Positions 33,826-45,437 of a stretch of DNA of 64,000 nt are shown piece by piece; the first letter of the stretch is position 1; each line of letters opens with the position of its first letter. Origin of the DNA: Paraconiothyrium sp. Pb-2020 (lineage: Eukaryota; Ascomycota; Dothideomycetes; Pleosporales; Didymosphaeriaceae); assembly GCA_022419385.1 (NCBI GenBank), contig JAJUBI010000006.1:1488001-1552000 (forward strand), read 5' to 3'. The notes under the pieces are model-generated. The model saw only the letters and a program-made list of their open reading frames with translations, did no database searches and had not been told where the DNA came from. The translations under genes were made by a program, and so were the position numbers.

Positions 33826-34755
33826 TCAAGATTTCTCCCACCAAGCCAAGACCGTCGATCCTTCGCCTTCCTTGTGGTCCTTCGACACCGATGCTTGATG
33901 TTTCCGCGACTGCTCGAGATAACTAGATTTCACGTTCCTGTGCGGCTTCTTGGGCGCCTTCCCCTCGTTGACTGGCTTCTTCAGAAAGATTTCCGTCTGT
34001 GCAGGATTCTTTCCAGTCTGCTTTCCAGGACGCTCGGGACGCTTGTTTCCCCGCTGCTCTACCTTGGGCCACCTTTTCTCTGCCTTCAAGGTCGCCGGCG
34101 ACTTCTTCATAGCCTCTGCCAACATACCAACCTCGACCTTGCCGTCTTTTGACTTTGGTCCGTATACTTCTCCCAGTGTTGGTAGTCCGAGTTTTTTATT
34201 GCTCTCATCGATCCCCTCACGCAACTGACGAATGAGTTTGGGATCGTGAGTACCATCATCAAGAGCGGTCTCGCCCATCATATCAGCCATTACCGCGTCA
34301 AAGTCTTTCAGTGTGAGCGTCTTGAGCATGGCCTCTTCAAAGCTGTCCTTGATGTCGGCCATGGGGAGGATGTTGTAGTGTTTGGGTGTTACATGGGGTT
34401 CCTTGGAAGATGCGTCGCTCCAGATTTCGCTGTCGAGGTCGTCGTCAGAAGGGATTTCCTCGACGATGACTTCCCAGTCTTCAACTTGCGGTGATATGAG
34501 CACAGGTCCATCATGCTTGTAGTTCGGAGTCATCGCCGCCTTTGGGGTCCTGCTGATGACCAAACGATTGATCGATATCTCGCTGAGGGGCTGACGCGCA
34601 GGGACAGCGTTCGCACGGTCTCGCATGTTGGAGGAAACAAGTGCGCGATGTAGGTTTGCAGGTGAAGCAAACATATGTGATGATGAAGCTACATCCCGAT
34701 CCTGTTGACAGGGCAAGCACTGGCAACCATGGGGATGGCTAAAGATCGACTGCAT
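33826..34755 (-). CDS. Hypothetical protein, 309 aa, probably disordered
   Basis: Single exon. Starts with a Cys-rich patch (CQCLPCQQD), then a region with an acidic cluster (EIPSDDDLDSEIWSD). A helical block around MADIKDSFEEAMLKTLTLKDFD follows, and the C-terminal third is very Lys/Pro-rich (GKQTGKNPAQTEIFLKKP and after). Such acid-then-basic composition is typical of nuclear disordered proteins, which is inference. No known family recognised and no membrane or secretion signal. Confidence 0.6.
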   Translation of the reverse strand: MQSIFSHPHGCQCLPCQQDRDVASSSHMFASPANLHRALVSSNMRDRANAVPARQPLSEISINRLVISRTPKAAMTPNYKHDGPVLISPQVEDWEVIVEEIPSDDDLDSEIWSDASSKEPHVTPKHYNILPMADIKDSFEEAMLKTLTLKDFDAVMADMMGETALDDGTHDPKLIRQLREGIDESNKKLGLPTLGEVYGPKSKDGKVEVGMLAEAMKKSPATLKAEKRWPKVEQRGNKRPERPGKQTGKNPAQTEIFLKKPVNEGKAPKKPHRNVKSSYLEQSRKHQASVSKDHKEGEGSTVLAWWEKS

Positions 34756-35040
34756 CGTTGTGATTCCGGTTGGTAGAATGAAAGGGGTGCAATCGGCAAA
34801 GTCGTTGACTACGAAGTATACAGATATGTCAGAACCGAGAGTATGCGTAGAGGGGGGCGACGTCGTTTGGGGTGAGGTTTATATATGGCGTACGGGATCC
34901 TAGAGACAGGAAAAACGAGCTTCGTTGGCCAGTGCGAAGCATGCCATAGTCACCTTACCGCACTTCCAACGCCAATTGTGAATGTCTATAATCCTTGTAG
35001 TCTATCAGGCCAGTTCATCAAGTCATCAACCGTTCCCACC

Positions 35041-36842
35041 CTACGCCTTCCACCTCAAAAGCGTGAACGAGTGCTTGCCAAACTTGAACTTGCCCTCACC
35101 GCTCCAACTCGACTCCTTGATGCCCACCTTCTGCTCATCACTGGTGTTCACGACATCGACATTTTCACCGTCCACAGTGTACACCTTCACCTCACCCTTC
35201 TTCACACCCTCAACTGCAACCTCAAAATCCCTCTCCTCGTTGACGTTGGCTACGGCGAGACTAATAAACCCATCGTCCGAAATGGAAGCGCTGACGTCCA
35301 GGTACGGCGTCTCGATCGTAGCTCTGATCCAAGCCGGGTTCGTGCGTCCAGTGTACTCGGGTGACCTTACATTGACAGCCACGCTTTGCCCACGCATGTA
35401 CTTGCTGAAGAGTAGCAGCGGCCACCAAATCGTTTGCTTGATGATGCCATCCTTGGTAGTCATAAGCGGTGAAATGACGTTGATAGACTGGGCGATGTTG
35501 GCCATGCCCAGGTCCTTCGCCTGCCTGATAAATCCGTTCAGGAAGACAGCAACGGCAAGCGCGTCAGAAAGCGTATACTTCTCCTCCGCACCCAGCTCGC
35601 CTGGCGCGCGTACAGGGTCCCACACGTTCCACTCGTCAAAGCAGATTGTCTGCTTGGGCACTGTTGCCGGAACGCCGTTCTCGATGCGCGCAAGATCGAT
35701 AAGCGCACTCGCCATCTGGATTGCGCGCTCAGCTCCACGAGGTGCCGTAGCATTGGCGAGATGCTCTTTGTCGGCAGTGTATACGTGGATGCTGTGCATG
35801 TCGATGAGGGATTTTGTGCGGTCGCCGCCGAGGCCGTGGACAGACCACGTAACACATTCCTTGAGAACATAGTAGTCCCAGGAGGAGTAGCCCGTCTCAC
35901 CGCAGAGAATGAGGACAATGGAAGGGTCGAGCAGCTTTAGGGCCTTGGCCCATTGGTAGGCCTTTTTGGCGTAGTCCTCTTTGGTGAGCTGGGCTACCTG
36001 CCAGGGTCCCCAGCATTCGTTACCGAGGGCCCAGTACTTAACCTGAATAAGAAGTGAGTAGGTACCCGGAAATCGAGACGCTGATGTGAAGGAGAATGCA
36101 AGATGGGCGTACATTATAGGGCTCCTCACGGCCGTTCTTGCGGCGGAGGTTGGCATAGTATGTGTCTTGGGTAGAGTTGCAGTACTCTAGCCATCCAAGA
36201 GCTGTTATCGGCATACATTAGTCAAGGTGCGGAAGAATATAAGCAGTAGCTCATACCTTCATCAAGAGTACCAGTGCCAAAGTTCAGGCAGAGATATGGT
36301 TCTGTGCCCACAACCTCGCACCATTTCATAAATTCATCAGTGCCGAAGGTGTTAGGTTCGAGACCCAGCCACGCGAGCTCAGGTCTAACTCATACATATT
36401 AGTATAAGATGCATGGATGATTGACAGCACGGTCACGAGGCTCGCTTGCGCTTACGCAGTGACCGCTTGAGGAAGAGCATCTTACCTCTTTGGCCTGTTT
36501 TCCTTTGGGCCAACCCCGTCCAGCCAATGATATGTGGCGACGAAGTTGCCGCCAGGATATCGAACTACCGGAACGTTCAAGTCTTTCATCGCTTCAATGA
36601 CGTCCTTGCGGAAGCCGTCCTCGTCGGATAGGGGATTGCCGGGGTCGTAGATGCCACCATAGATGCAGCGCCCCATGTGCCTGGTATGTGGTAAGACTTC
36701 GCGTGGAATGTTCTGCATGTTGCTTGTTTGCCTACTCTGTGAAACCTCCATAGATGTTGTCGTTAATCTTGGCGATTTTGTGGTCAGGGTGGACGATTAT
36801 TGAAGGCAATTCCTCGTCTGCAATTCTTGTGAAGCTCGCCAT
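35041..36842 (-). CDS. GH51 alpha-L-arabinofuranosidase (intracellular type)
   Basis: Exons 36842-36737, 36681-36486, 36384-36257, 36201-36113 and 36042-35041 join in frame to 506 aa, the expected size for non-secreted GH51 enzymes. Releases terminal arabinofuranosyl residues from arabinan/arabinoxylan oligosaccharides. Catalytic acid/base E182 in ALGNECWG and nucleophile E310 in CFDEWNVW are both present. The early FTEHMGR and VVRYPGGNFV motifs are typical of GH51. The N-terminus (MASFTRIADE) has no signal peptide, so it probably acts on imported arabino-oligosaccharides. It shares a 600-bp divergent promoter with an MFS sugar transporter. Confidence 0.92.
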
Positions 36843-37438
36843 GGTGCAACAAACAAACAAATGGCTTCTATTCTCAATCGGAGTTTGAGTACTGCAATAT
36901 GAAAGCGAATCCTTCTGTTTGACCCAAGAAGTCCCGCGTCGAGGAAAACCTACGCGTGACAACCAAGGTAGGGCTTGTCCACGAAGGGCTTAGCGGTTAG
37001 ATTCACCGATTCGTGGAAACATTACCCCGAGCGATGCCATGCCTCTTTGCCCAGCTCTATACTCGTTGGAGCAAACATCCCGCTCTTAGCGAGTGAAATT
37101 CCTCCACTGGCGAGTCTTGGGTTTTTCCGTCTCGGCATCCCATGGGCGGTGGAGAGTCCCCCGAGGTCTCGGAACAGCATTAGTGCGCCGAACACCATGG
37201 GGATTGGCGGAATGACCAGCATAAAGCGGGGATGAGTGAATCCGGGGACATGACCGGGGATCGTGCAGCACGCGGCGTGGTTCGATCTGAAGTTTAGCCC
37301 GCGTTGGAGCTCGGTTGACGCGTGCATGGGAGCAGGCCGTGGGCAATCTGGTGTGCTGGTATAAAGGCTTGGTAGGACCACGTTCGCGGATCGCGCATCG
37401 TTTACTGCAGCAGCTGCTTGCGCTTCAGGCTTGACAAG
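36843..37438. promoter_or_regulatory. Divergent GH51/sugar transporter promoter with CreA-type and XlnR-type sites
   Basis: Three matches to the carbon catabolite repressor site SYGGRG lie within 34 bp: GCGGGG 37226-37231, CCGGGG 37242-37247 and CCGGGG 37254-37259. A GGCTAAA match (minus strand, 37299-37293) fits the XlnR/Xyr1 activator core. All sit 140-215 bp upstream of the transporter ATG. Site calls are by consensus only. Confidence 0.5.
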
Positions 37439-39108
37439 ATGGCGCTTCCTCCTAAGTGGTACCAGGTATGGCGAGCCTTTGAGACATTGGCGAGGTGACA
37501 GCGGATTGATTGTGTACAGTTTCTCGTGGGTGTTTTCGCCTCCCTCGGATCAGTCCTTTTCGGTTACGACCTGGGTGTGATTGCTCAAGTCATCGCGTCG
37601 CCTTCGTTCGCCAAAGAATTCAATAACCCCAAAGCTAATGAAACGGGCGCTGTCGTGTCCGTTTTTACGGGCGGTGCTTTCCTCGGAGCTGCTGTCGCTG
37701 GTATCCTGGCTGACAGGGTGGGTCGCCGCTTAACGATTATGATTGGAGCCATCGTCTTCTGCCTTGGTGGTGGGTTGCAAACGGGTGCTATGGCCCTGTC
37801 ATACCTATACTCCGGGCGTGCTATTGCAGGTCTCGGGTGAGTGAGTCTATTCTCACGCATGAACAATCATTGACGATCTGGTAGTGTCGGTGTGCTTACT
37901 ATGATCATTCCTCTGTACCAAGCCGAATTGGCCCATCCCAGCATCCGTGGTCGTGTTACTGCTTTGCAGCAGTTCATGCTTGGCGTGGGTGCGCTCGCGG
38001 CCGCCTGGATCTCGTACGGTACATTCACCGGATTTGCCCCCGATGATAACGGTCAATGGCGGACCAGTCTTGGTATCCAGATCTTGCCTGCTGTCGTCCT
38101 TGGCGCTTTGATTCTGCTTTTCCCCGAGTCGCCTCGTTGGCTTATCGACCAGGGCAGGACCGAAGAAGGACTGATGACTTTGGCCAAACTGCATGCTCAC
38201 GGCAACGTCGATGATGCCTGGGTGCGCGCCGAGTTCGAGCAGATCCAGGAGACCATTACATACGAGCACGAGCATGAGGCTTCCTCGATTGGCGAACTCT
38301 TCAGTGACCGATCTTGCCTTCGCCGTCTCGTTCTCGCTTGCGCCATCCAAGCCTCTGTTCAGATGACTGGTGTCTCCGCGATCCAGTACTACTCCCCGGA
38401 AATCTACAAACTCATGGGCATTGCAACCGAGGACACCCTCAAGTACCAAGCCATCTCTTCCGTGCTCGCCCTGATTGCCCAGGCCAGCTGCATCCTCTTC
38501 ATCGATCGCCTCGGTCGCCGCTGGCCGCTCATCTGCGGTAACCTGTTCAACATGGTCACCTTCATCATTGCCACTGCTCTGCTAGCGAAGTTCCCGCCGG
38601 GTGCGAACAACAACAAATCTGCGGCTTGGGCATTCATTGTCATCACTTGGCTTTACAATATCTCTTTCAGCGCGACCAACGGCCCACTATCGTGGATCAT
38701 TCCAGCTGAGATCTTCGACACCAAGACTCGTGCCTACGGTGTCATGATTGCCACCATGACCTCGTTCGCCTTCAACACCATGATCGGGCAGATCACACCC
38801 ATTGCCATGGAAAACATTGGCTACAAGTTCTACATCCTCTTCGTCGTAAGTTATCCGGATTCCAGCCAATAGCTTGCCGCTGACTCAGTATACAGATTGG
38901 CAACTTTACCAATGCGCTCTTCTTCTGGGCCGTGCTTCCGGAGACGGCCAAGCGCCCGCTCGAGGAGATGAAGTACCTCTTCACCGAAGCCCCCTTCTTC
39001 GTTCCCGGCATGAAGAGAGTCGATTACGAGACGCACGATCTCGAACACCGTGTGCAGGAAGTCGAGGCCAAGCAGGGATATACTTCGCATGTCGAGACTC
39101 ACGCCTAA
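37439..39108 (+). CDS. MFS sugar transporter
   Basis: Four exons (37439-37465, 37520-37836, 37885-38845, 38896-39108) join in frame to 505 aa with the usual 12 transmembrane helices of the sugar porter family. Visible family motifs: GYDLGV in helix 1, DRVGRR in the loop after helix 2, GR-x-IAGLGVG in helix 4, PESPRWL between helices 6 and 7, DRLGRR in the second half and PETAKRPLEEM near the end. Substrate not readable; pentose or hexose import are both possible. The divergent arabinofuranosidase neighbour favours arabinose or a related pentose/oligosaccharide, which is inference. The first exon encodes only nine residues. Confidence 0.9.
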
Positions 39109-39700
39109 GACTCCTTGTCTTGTAGTCTGCGTGCCATAGTGTGCAAGGATGAGAAGGGAGAGCGTTCTCTGCAGCTAGCCGTAGCAATTCAATACAAACT
39201 ACCCTACGGGGCAGTTTTGCATGTTTCCATCATTCTCTACGATACGGCCGCTCCTGCGATTTCATATTTTCTTGCACGCGTAACCCGGCTCCAGCGCGGA
39301 AGCCATGTCCGCACATGCAGGCGTTCCAGCCGTGATAACCAGTCTGTCAGGCTCTAGACCCCGCGGACCGTGAAGCTTCGCGCGGTGTACCAGCGGGACG
39401 GTTTCGCAATATTCCCACCGGGGAAAGCGAAGAGAGCAGCATCGATTGCAGTACGGATCAGACGGCTCTTTCGCGATGTCGATTTTGTGTTGGGCGGAAC
39501 ATCGGCCGTGGTGGTGGAGAAGGACGGCTATTCTGGGTAAGAAGGCGAGAATCGTCGATCTCTGTGATCAACCTAGCTAGGATCCGAGCAGTCAAGCGAA
39601 TATGCTCTTCTTGGTAGGTGAGGACACACATCGATCACTGTTATGGTGGGCCACGACAGGCAAGTAGGCAACAATCAAAAACCCACCTACACTGTGTCTT
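39109..39700. other. Downstream of sugar transporter, no gene seen
   Basis: 3' flank and spacer. No supportable coding frame. Confidence 0.35.
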
Positions 39701-40010
39701 CAAACCACCGGCTCGCAACGTCGTTGGTTGTGCGACCTATCGTGCATTGGCGCGCCGCCCAACAGCCTCCAAACTGCCCCTCTAGGAAGCTTTTACAGAA
39801 CTCCGTCGATTGCTGGCGAACCGACCTTTCCCACATTCGAAAGTCCTGGTTACTGTCGAGTGCTTCATGCAGCCCATCCGACATTGCGCGCCGCCCAACA
39901 CGTATTCGACAGCGCTTAAAAGTTGCCATGCCGAACTCGAACGTCCTAGGTTACCGTTGCATACTTTGTGCAACCTACCCTGCGTTGGCGCGCAGCCCCC
40001 GATTATACAT
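39701..40010. repeat. Degenerate tandem repeat, three units of about 100-140 bp
   Basis: The element tgYgcRaccYaYcSYgcRttggcgcgcMgccc occurs near 39730, 39872 and 39968 with increasing divergence. A second shared block upstream of it (tcgaaMgtcctRggttac) occurs near 39836 and 39938. Unit lengths are uneven (about 142 then about 100 bp), so this is an old, decayed array. No reading frame follows it. Confidence 0.5.
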
Positions 40011-41029
40011 CCAGGTTATCCTAAGATCGTCGTGGTAATCTGAGAAGATTCGGCTCGGCACAGTGTGCTTTGGTGAAAGTCTCCGTCTGGGACAGCTTCT
40101 CGGGCCGCTTCTGTAGCGACAAGGATGATTTCGGGGCATCGTTTGCGACTCAGACTCTACCACACAACAGAACTGCAGCATGGTTCATGTTCGTTGGGGA
40201 GCATGTACACATACACAGTGCAATCAAGATGCCGGAGCAGATTCGCGCTTCAGGACGCACCTCATTGAAGAGAGATCCGGTTCTGAGGGGTTTTGATGAA
40301 CATACGTGTGGCCAGCTTCTTGGCAGAACACGATAAATCATGTAGGTATTGGGACCTCTCACTGAACTTCGTGACTTTATCTGGCTCAGGACGCTGCCTC
40401 ATTACGCAGCAAGTCCGACTGTCGATTCATAATGAACCCCACTGTTCCGCCGGCGCAAACCGAAGACAAACTAGCTGGACAAGATCGTAACATCGCACAA
40501 TGCTTCTTTCGATGCTGCGAAGAATGGCCAGCGCTGGATAGATATGTTCATGGCCTTCCTAACTAGGCGGTAAGTGCCTTCCGAAAGTACCAAGGCAAGC
40601 CCCCCACGCATGCGGCTAAGTCGCCTTTCGCTAAGAGCTATTCCTAACTGGTGATGACCATCACTGGCGTGCTCAAGCAAAATGCTTGTGTCGTCTCTTC
40701 ACACCATCTTTAGTACGAGTTGGAGTGCTTTCGCTCTCTACGTATCGGGCTGAGTTGGAATCAGCTCTTGTGAGTGTCGCGAAACACTCCACATGCTTCA
40801 AATACGAACCATACGAATAACACGAAGTCCTGCTGCATCGGGATAGAAGGTCGCATCCTTCCATTGACGAACTATATCTATTCCTCAGATGCAATCAAAT
40901 TCCTCGAAGCTGTGATCAGTAAACCTGACATCGATCATTTGCCTTAGATCATTTGCCTTCACGCCGCTCGATATTCTACATACTGCTGCTCTAGCATCCA
41001 CTAACCACATCTTATCATCACTAGACACT
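40011..41029. other. Upstream of subtilase gene, no gene seen
   Basis: About 1 kb with only short shadow frames. The last 100 bp is AT-rich and probably promoter or leader of the subtilase gene. Confidence 0.35.
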
Positions 41030-42340
41030 ATGAGGGTTATCGTGTCATTAGTGGCTATCATCACAAGCGTCCAATGTACTGCACCGATCATAGGTACCGA
41101 GGATGCAGATCCTATATCTGACAACTACATCGTGGTCCTGAAGAAGGAAATGTCTGAGGCAGCTTTTCAATCGCATCTTTCCGCCGTCGACGCAAGACTA
41201 AGCAAGATCGGTACAACTAAGAAACGCGATGTTTTCAACATTGGAGCCTTCAAAGCCTATGCCCTCAACGCGCCAAATACCACCGTCGCCACACTAGCGG
41301 GAAGCCCCGAGATTGACTACGTTGAACGCGAACAGGTATTCACTATATCATCTATGGAGACTTCCAATCCCTCCAAACGCAACGTCCAAGCTATTGCCCC
41401 GTGGAATCTTGCACGGATCTCACACAGACAGCGAGGGAGTACTGATTATGTTTATCAACCTACGACAGGTACATGGGTATATACACTCGATACTGGAGCG
41501 AAAGTTTCGCACCAGGAGTTCCAGGGACGAGCGATTTGTGCGTACAGCACTGTTGGATCAGGCTCATGCGACGATCTGAACGGCCACGGAACTCATCTCG
41601 CAGGGATTGTCAGTTCTGAGACGTATGGCGTTGTGAGGTTTGCAGGCATTGTTGGTGTGAAGGTTCTGGATGATACGGGTTCATCGACAAGTAAGCGCAA
41701 TCAATAGTTGTCAAAGCATGCTCCTCCATTGACTTCGTTCAAGCGTCCGCTATCATATCAGCTATCAAGTGGGCCGTCCAAGACATCCAGAACAAAGGTC
41801 GAGTCGGCAAAGCCACTGGTCTCCTCGCTGTAGGCGGTGCATATAGTGCTGCTCTGAACGCTGCTGTCGCCAGTGCATCTAGCTCAGGTCTCATGTTTGC
41901 AGTCGCCGCAGGAAGTGAAGGTACCACTGGTGGGAACACATCTCCTGGTACTGAGCCAACTGCTTGCGTCGTAGGAGCTACAACCATGGCCGATGCACGC
42001 TTACCTTCTTCCAATATGGACCCAACAGTAAGTCAACTCTCTAAATTTACACATTCGATAAATCGTACTGAGACTATTGTCGATAGTTGACATCTGGGCC
42101 CCCGGACAAGAAATTGTCTCGCTCTGGAGCACCAGCAATACAGCTACAAATACTCTTTCGGGCACATCGGTCGCAGCAGCTCACATTGCTGGGCTCGGAT
42201 CCTACTTTCTAGCGATTGAGGCGCCGCGAGGTGCTGTAGCGTTGTGTGAGAGAATCAAGCAGGTTGCGACACCGAACGTGATTACTGGGATCCCAGCGGG
42301 GACGACGAATCTGCTGGCGTATAACCTGAGTGGACTGTAA
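41030..42340 (+). CDS. Secreted S8 subtilase (proteinase K type) with altered oxyanion residue
   Basis: Exons 41030-41690, 41744-42031 and 42087-42340 give 400 aa in frame. A signal sequence (about residues 1-16), an I9 inhibitor prodomain (about 30-105) and a peptidase domain are present. Catalytic triad: D154 in TLDTG, H186 in GHGTH, S344 in SGTSVAAAH. The residue expected to be the oxyanion-hole Asn (AAGN in proteinase K) reads Ser (S278, AAGSEG), so activity may be low. The Pro after the catalytic Ser block is Ala. The last intron needs a weak donor, A|GTCAAC at 42032; the stronger overlapping GTAAGT two codons earlier (42028) would shift the frame and stop before S344. Confidence 0.75.
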
Positions 42341-43193
42341 GAAGGTAAACATGCCGATATTGGTAGAGAGCTGGGCACAGCTGTAGCACGACGGATTTTG
42401 GACGCAATCGTGTCTTCCAATGTAAACCATCTTGCAATAGCGTTAGAAAGCAGGACAATTGAAACTGCCCGTTCAGGCACTGAAATTAGACTCTTTGTTG
42501 ATTGTACAAATTTTGATCCTGCAGTCCTTTGAAGTTGGCCTCAGCCGAACTTCACGCCGATTCGGCAGACGCGTAGAAAACGCGGACTGGGTGATGCAAC
42601 AGGATCAACAGGCCTTCGAACAGAACAGAACTGATGCACAAGAGCCGACAAAAGTCTTACGCAAGCGCCTCCAAACTGAGCTGTCAGGAAGTATACCTAA
42701 ATCCTGTCAGTTGCAGTAAGCAGCCATTGCAAATAAAACATCAGAATGAGTCTGCGCTATAGTGAACCAAGGCGTACCCGGTCATGCAGAGGTTTGATAA
42801 TGGAAGCGCCCAATTCTCGGCTGGAAGCGAGCTAGAAAGTCGTTGCAAACAGTAGAACGGAAATTACACCGCGAATGTAGTTCAGGGAGAACCGCAGGGA
42901 TCAAGAACAACTGCCAGAGCATTGTCAGGGTCTATGATTGGACATACAAAGGTTGTCCAAGAGACCCGGCCCAAATCTAGCTTGTGAGCAGGGAAGATAC
43001 AACCGAGGCACATTCTTGCCAAGAGCTTTGATCCATTCATACCAATCCTAAGTGGAGCCCCTCCTTTCGAGACTTTTCTAATTTACGGCTACAGGCTCGA
43101 GGTAGAGCAGCGTAATGTCCAAGCAGGAGGCGTGAGAACTGAAAATAGAATTCACCTGAGGATTGAAGCCGCTGTACAGCTTTTAAATCATTT
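42341..43193. other. Intergenic between convergent genes
   Basis: 3' flanks of the subtilase (+) and thiolase (-). An 86-codon frame at 42459-42719 lacks features. No gene seen. Confidence 0.4.
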
Positions 43194-43218
43194 TATATAT
43201 ATATATATATATATATAT
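43194..43218. repeat. (TA)n microsatellite, about 12 units
   Basis: Uninterrupted TA dinucleotide run, followed by AT-rich sequence, just beyond the thiolase stop codon and so probably in its 3' untranslated region. Confidence 0.95.
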
Positions 43219-43238
43219 TTAGATATAGATCTATATAC

Positions 43239-44621
43239 CTATACATTCTGCTCGTTCACAAATAAACCAGCCATACCCATACCAGTCCCTATGCACATGG
43301 ATGTCAAGAGGATCTTCTTCTTTTGTCTCCTGCATTCGCTAAGACCTGTGGCAATCTGTCGCGCGCCTGTGCATCCAAGAGGGTGACCAAGCGCAATGGC
43401 TCCACCTCGTACGTTTAGCTTTGAGTGGTCAATCTTGAGAGTCTCCAAGCAGTACACAGCCATGGAGGCAAAAGCCTCGTTGATCTCAATGAGGTCGATA
43501 TCGTCCAGTGTGAGGTTGAACTTAGTGAGCAGCTTTGGAATAGCAAGAGTGGGGCCAATGCCCATGATGCGGGGCGCCAGTCCAGCGACCGTAGCACCAA
43601 CAAATTTCGCAAGAATGGGCTGACCAAGCTCTTGAGCCTTTGATCGCTTCATGAGAAGCACAGCGGCAGCACCGTCAGTGAGCTGCGACGAGTTTCCGCC
43701 GTGTGACTTGTCGCCATGCGGCAGAAACGCAGGTTTGATCTTCTGCAGTGCCTCGAACGTGGTTCCGTACCTTGGACCCTCGTCTTTGGTAAGAGTGACC
43801 TCCTTCTCCTCGCCAGTCTTGGGGTCCTTGACCTTGACCTGGATCGGAACGATCTCGTCGTCAAACCAGCCAGCCTTCTGCGCAACCTCGGCTCTCCTGT
43901 ATGACTCCACGGCAAATCGATCTTGCCTCTCGCGGGAGATGTTGAAGTCGTTTCCGACATTTTCGGATGTCTGGCCCATGGGCTGCATGCAGTCGCGCGC
44001 TTCCTGCTGCTCAAGGATCTCATCGAAGAAGGGGCGCTCGAGGCGGTCGCCGCCGGTTGTCATCGACTCAGCACCAAGGGCGAGACCGACCTCAATGGAG
44101 CCGGTGGCGATCTGGTTGGCGATATCCTGCACGGCCTTAAGACCAGAGCTGCAGAAACGGTTTACGGAGGAGCCGGCCGTGGTGTTGGGGAAACCGGCAC
44201 CTAGCATGGCGGCGCGGATGTAGTATGCGGCTTTGGCGTCTGAGACCTGGACATGGTGTTAACGAATTGCTGAGTGGTATGAGTCAACAGAAGCGTACGT
44301 TGCCCAGGCAGATATCCTCGACTAACGCCGGGTCCAGGTTCGACTTTGTGATAACCTGCTTCAGCAGCTTAACAAGGATGCCGTCAAGCGGCGTGTCCTT
44401 AAGGCCTCCTTTGTGTGCCTTTGTGAGCGGCGTCCGCACCGCGAGCGTGATGACGATATCATCGGGGTTCTTGGTGGTGCTGTCGCACGATCATCAGCTT
44501 CTATCTCATCTTCCCAAATCCTTGAGCTCGGCACCCGGGTATGCGGCAGTACTCACATTGCGCTCAGACCGTTCTGAGAAGGCGAGAGTTGAGAAACAAT
44601 GGACTTTAGTCGCTCGGTCAT
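43239..44621 (-). CDS. POT1: Peroxisomal 3-ketoacyl-CoA thiolase
   Basis: Exons 44621-44557, 44479-44299 and 44246-43239 join in frame to 417 aa. Last step of fatty acid beta-oxidation: cleaves 3-ketoacyl-CoA with CoA to acetyl-CoA and a shortened acyl-CoA. Active-site C114 in NRFCSSGL; the conserved His in GGAIALGHPLG and the second Cys in LLTSMCIGTGMG are present. The N-terminus carries a PTS2 peroxisomal signal, R4-L5-x5-Q11-L12, as in fungal Pot1 proteins. The promoter has a FarA/FarB-like palindrome (see 44736-44749), consistent with fatty acid induction. Confidence 0.93.
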
Positions 44622-44735
44622 TGTGAAAGTATGCTGTAAAGAAGAATTGACCACTGGATACAGGTGAAAGAGACCAGAATATGGTAACGCGGAGAGCGTT
44701 GCGGAGGTCCTTTAACGTGTGGGGCGAAACCGGGG

Positions 44736-44749
44736 CCGAGGCACCTCGG
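44736..44749. promoter_or_regulatory. FarA/FarB-like inverted CCTCGG element
   Basis: CCGAGG-CA-CCTCGG, an inverted repeat of the CCTCGG core recognised by fatty acid regulators FarA and FarB in Aspergillus nidulans. It lies 115 bp upstream of the thiolase ATG. Consensus match only. Confidence 0.6.
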
Positions 44750-45437
44750 GAAAAAGATCACGGGGTCCGGCATTTGCGCAATTGGTCACGGCTCGTCTGA
44801 GACGCGGTCGTCATCAAAAGATCGGTATAGTGATCGGAGCGTCTATAGAAGATGCGAAGAATGTTCTGCTCCAGCGCAAGGCTGTCCTACGAAGTAAGGT
44901 ACACACTGCCAGCCGAACCTGTTCATCCGGCGCCTGCCTGGACGCGCCGCAGCACATCCACAACTGCAACATCAAGCGTAGCATAGCTACCAATGCCCTT
45001 CTCTACACAACCTTCTCATCGATCTTCTGCGGCACTGGCACTGTCTTTGTGACAGACGATGGCTGGGCCCATCTTCATAATCTGGATTTCAACCACCCTT
45101 ATGCACATTCTCGCGTGTCAAAGATATATTATCGATGCTGCTTGGTCTTCCTAGACTACTCAGAGCAGGAGTAAGTGGTGAAGCGCCAACAATTCCAATT
45201 GGCGAGCTGCGTAGAAAATCAGAGTTCCAGATTAATATCTAACCGATATGCGATGGAGGTTTGATAGGTGAACCAGACATCATTCACCCACTCGCTTCCG
45301 ATTAAGTTTACTTCATGTTCCACGGGTTCTACGACTAGCAAACAGGCGGGTGGTCTTTGCTTATCCTTTTCTGAGTTGTCTTCACCTCTAAAATCAACCT
45401 GAAGGGTCCTTGCTCGCAGCCATCTGCGGTGGCCCTT
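44750..45437. other. Upstream of thiolase and CCCH gene; uncertain frame only
   Basis: A 151-codon plus-strand frame (44719-45174) overlaps the thiolase promoter. It has no recognisable family and I do not treat it as a gene. The rest is promoter of the next gene. Confidence 0.35.

Noticed and set aside
35041..39108. Larger arabinose catabolic gene cluster
   Set aside because: Only the arabinofuranosidase and one sugar porter are present; no reductase, dehydrogenase or kinase of the arabinose pathway is nearby.
43194..43218. TA microsatellite as a possible centromere or origin signal
   Set aside because: A simple dinucleotide run in a 3' untranslated region is common and has no further support.
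44719..45174. 151-codon plus-strand open frame
   Set aside because: Overlaps the thiolase promoter including the FarA/FarB-like element; no family features, no supported introns.
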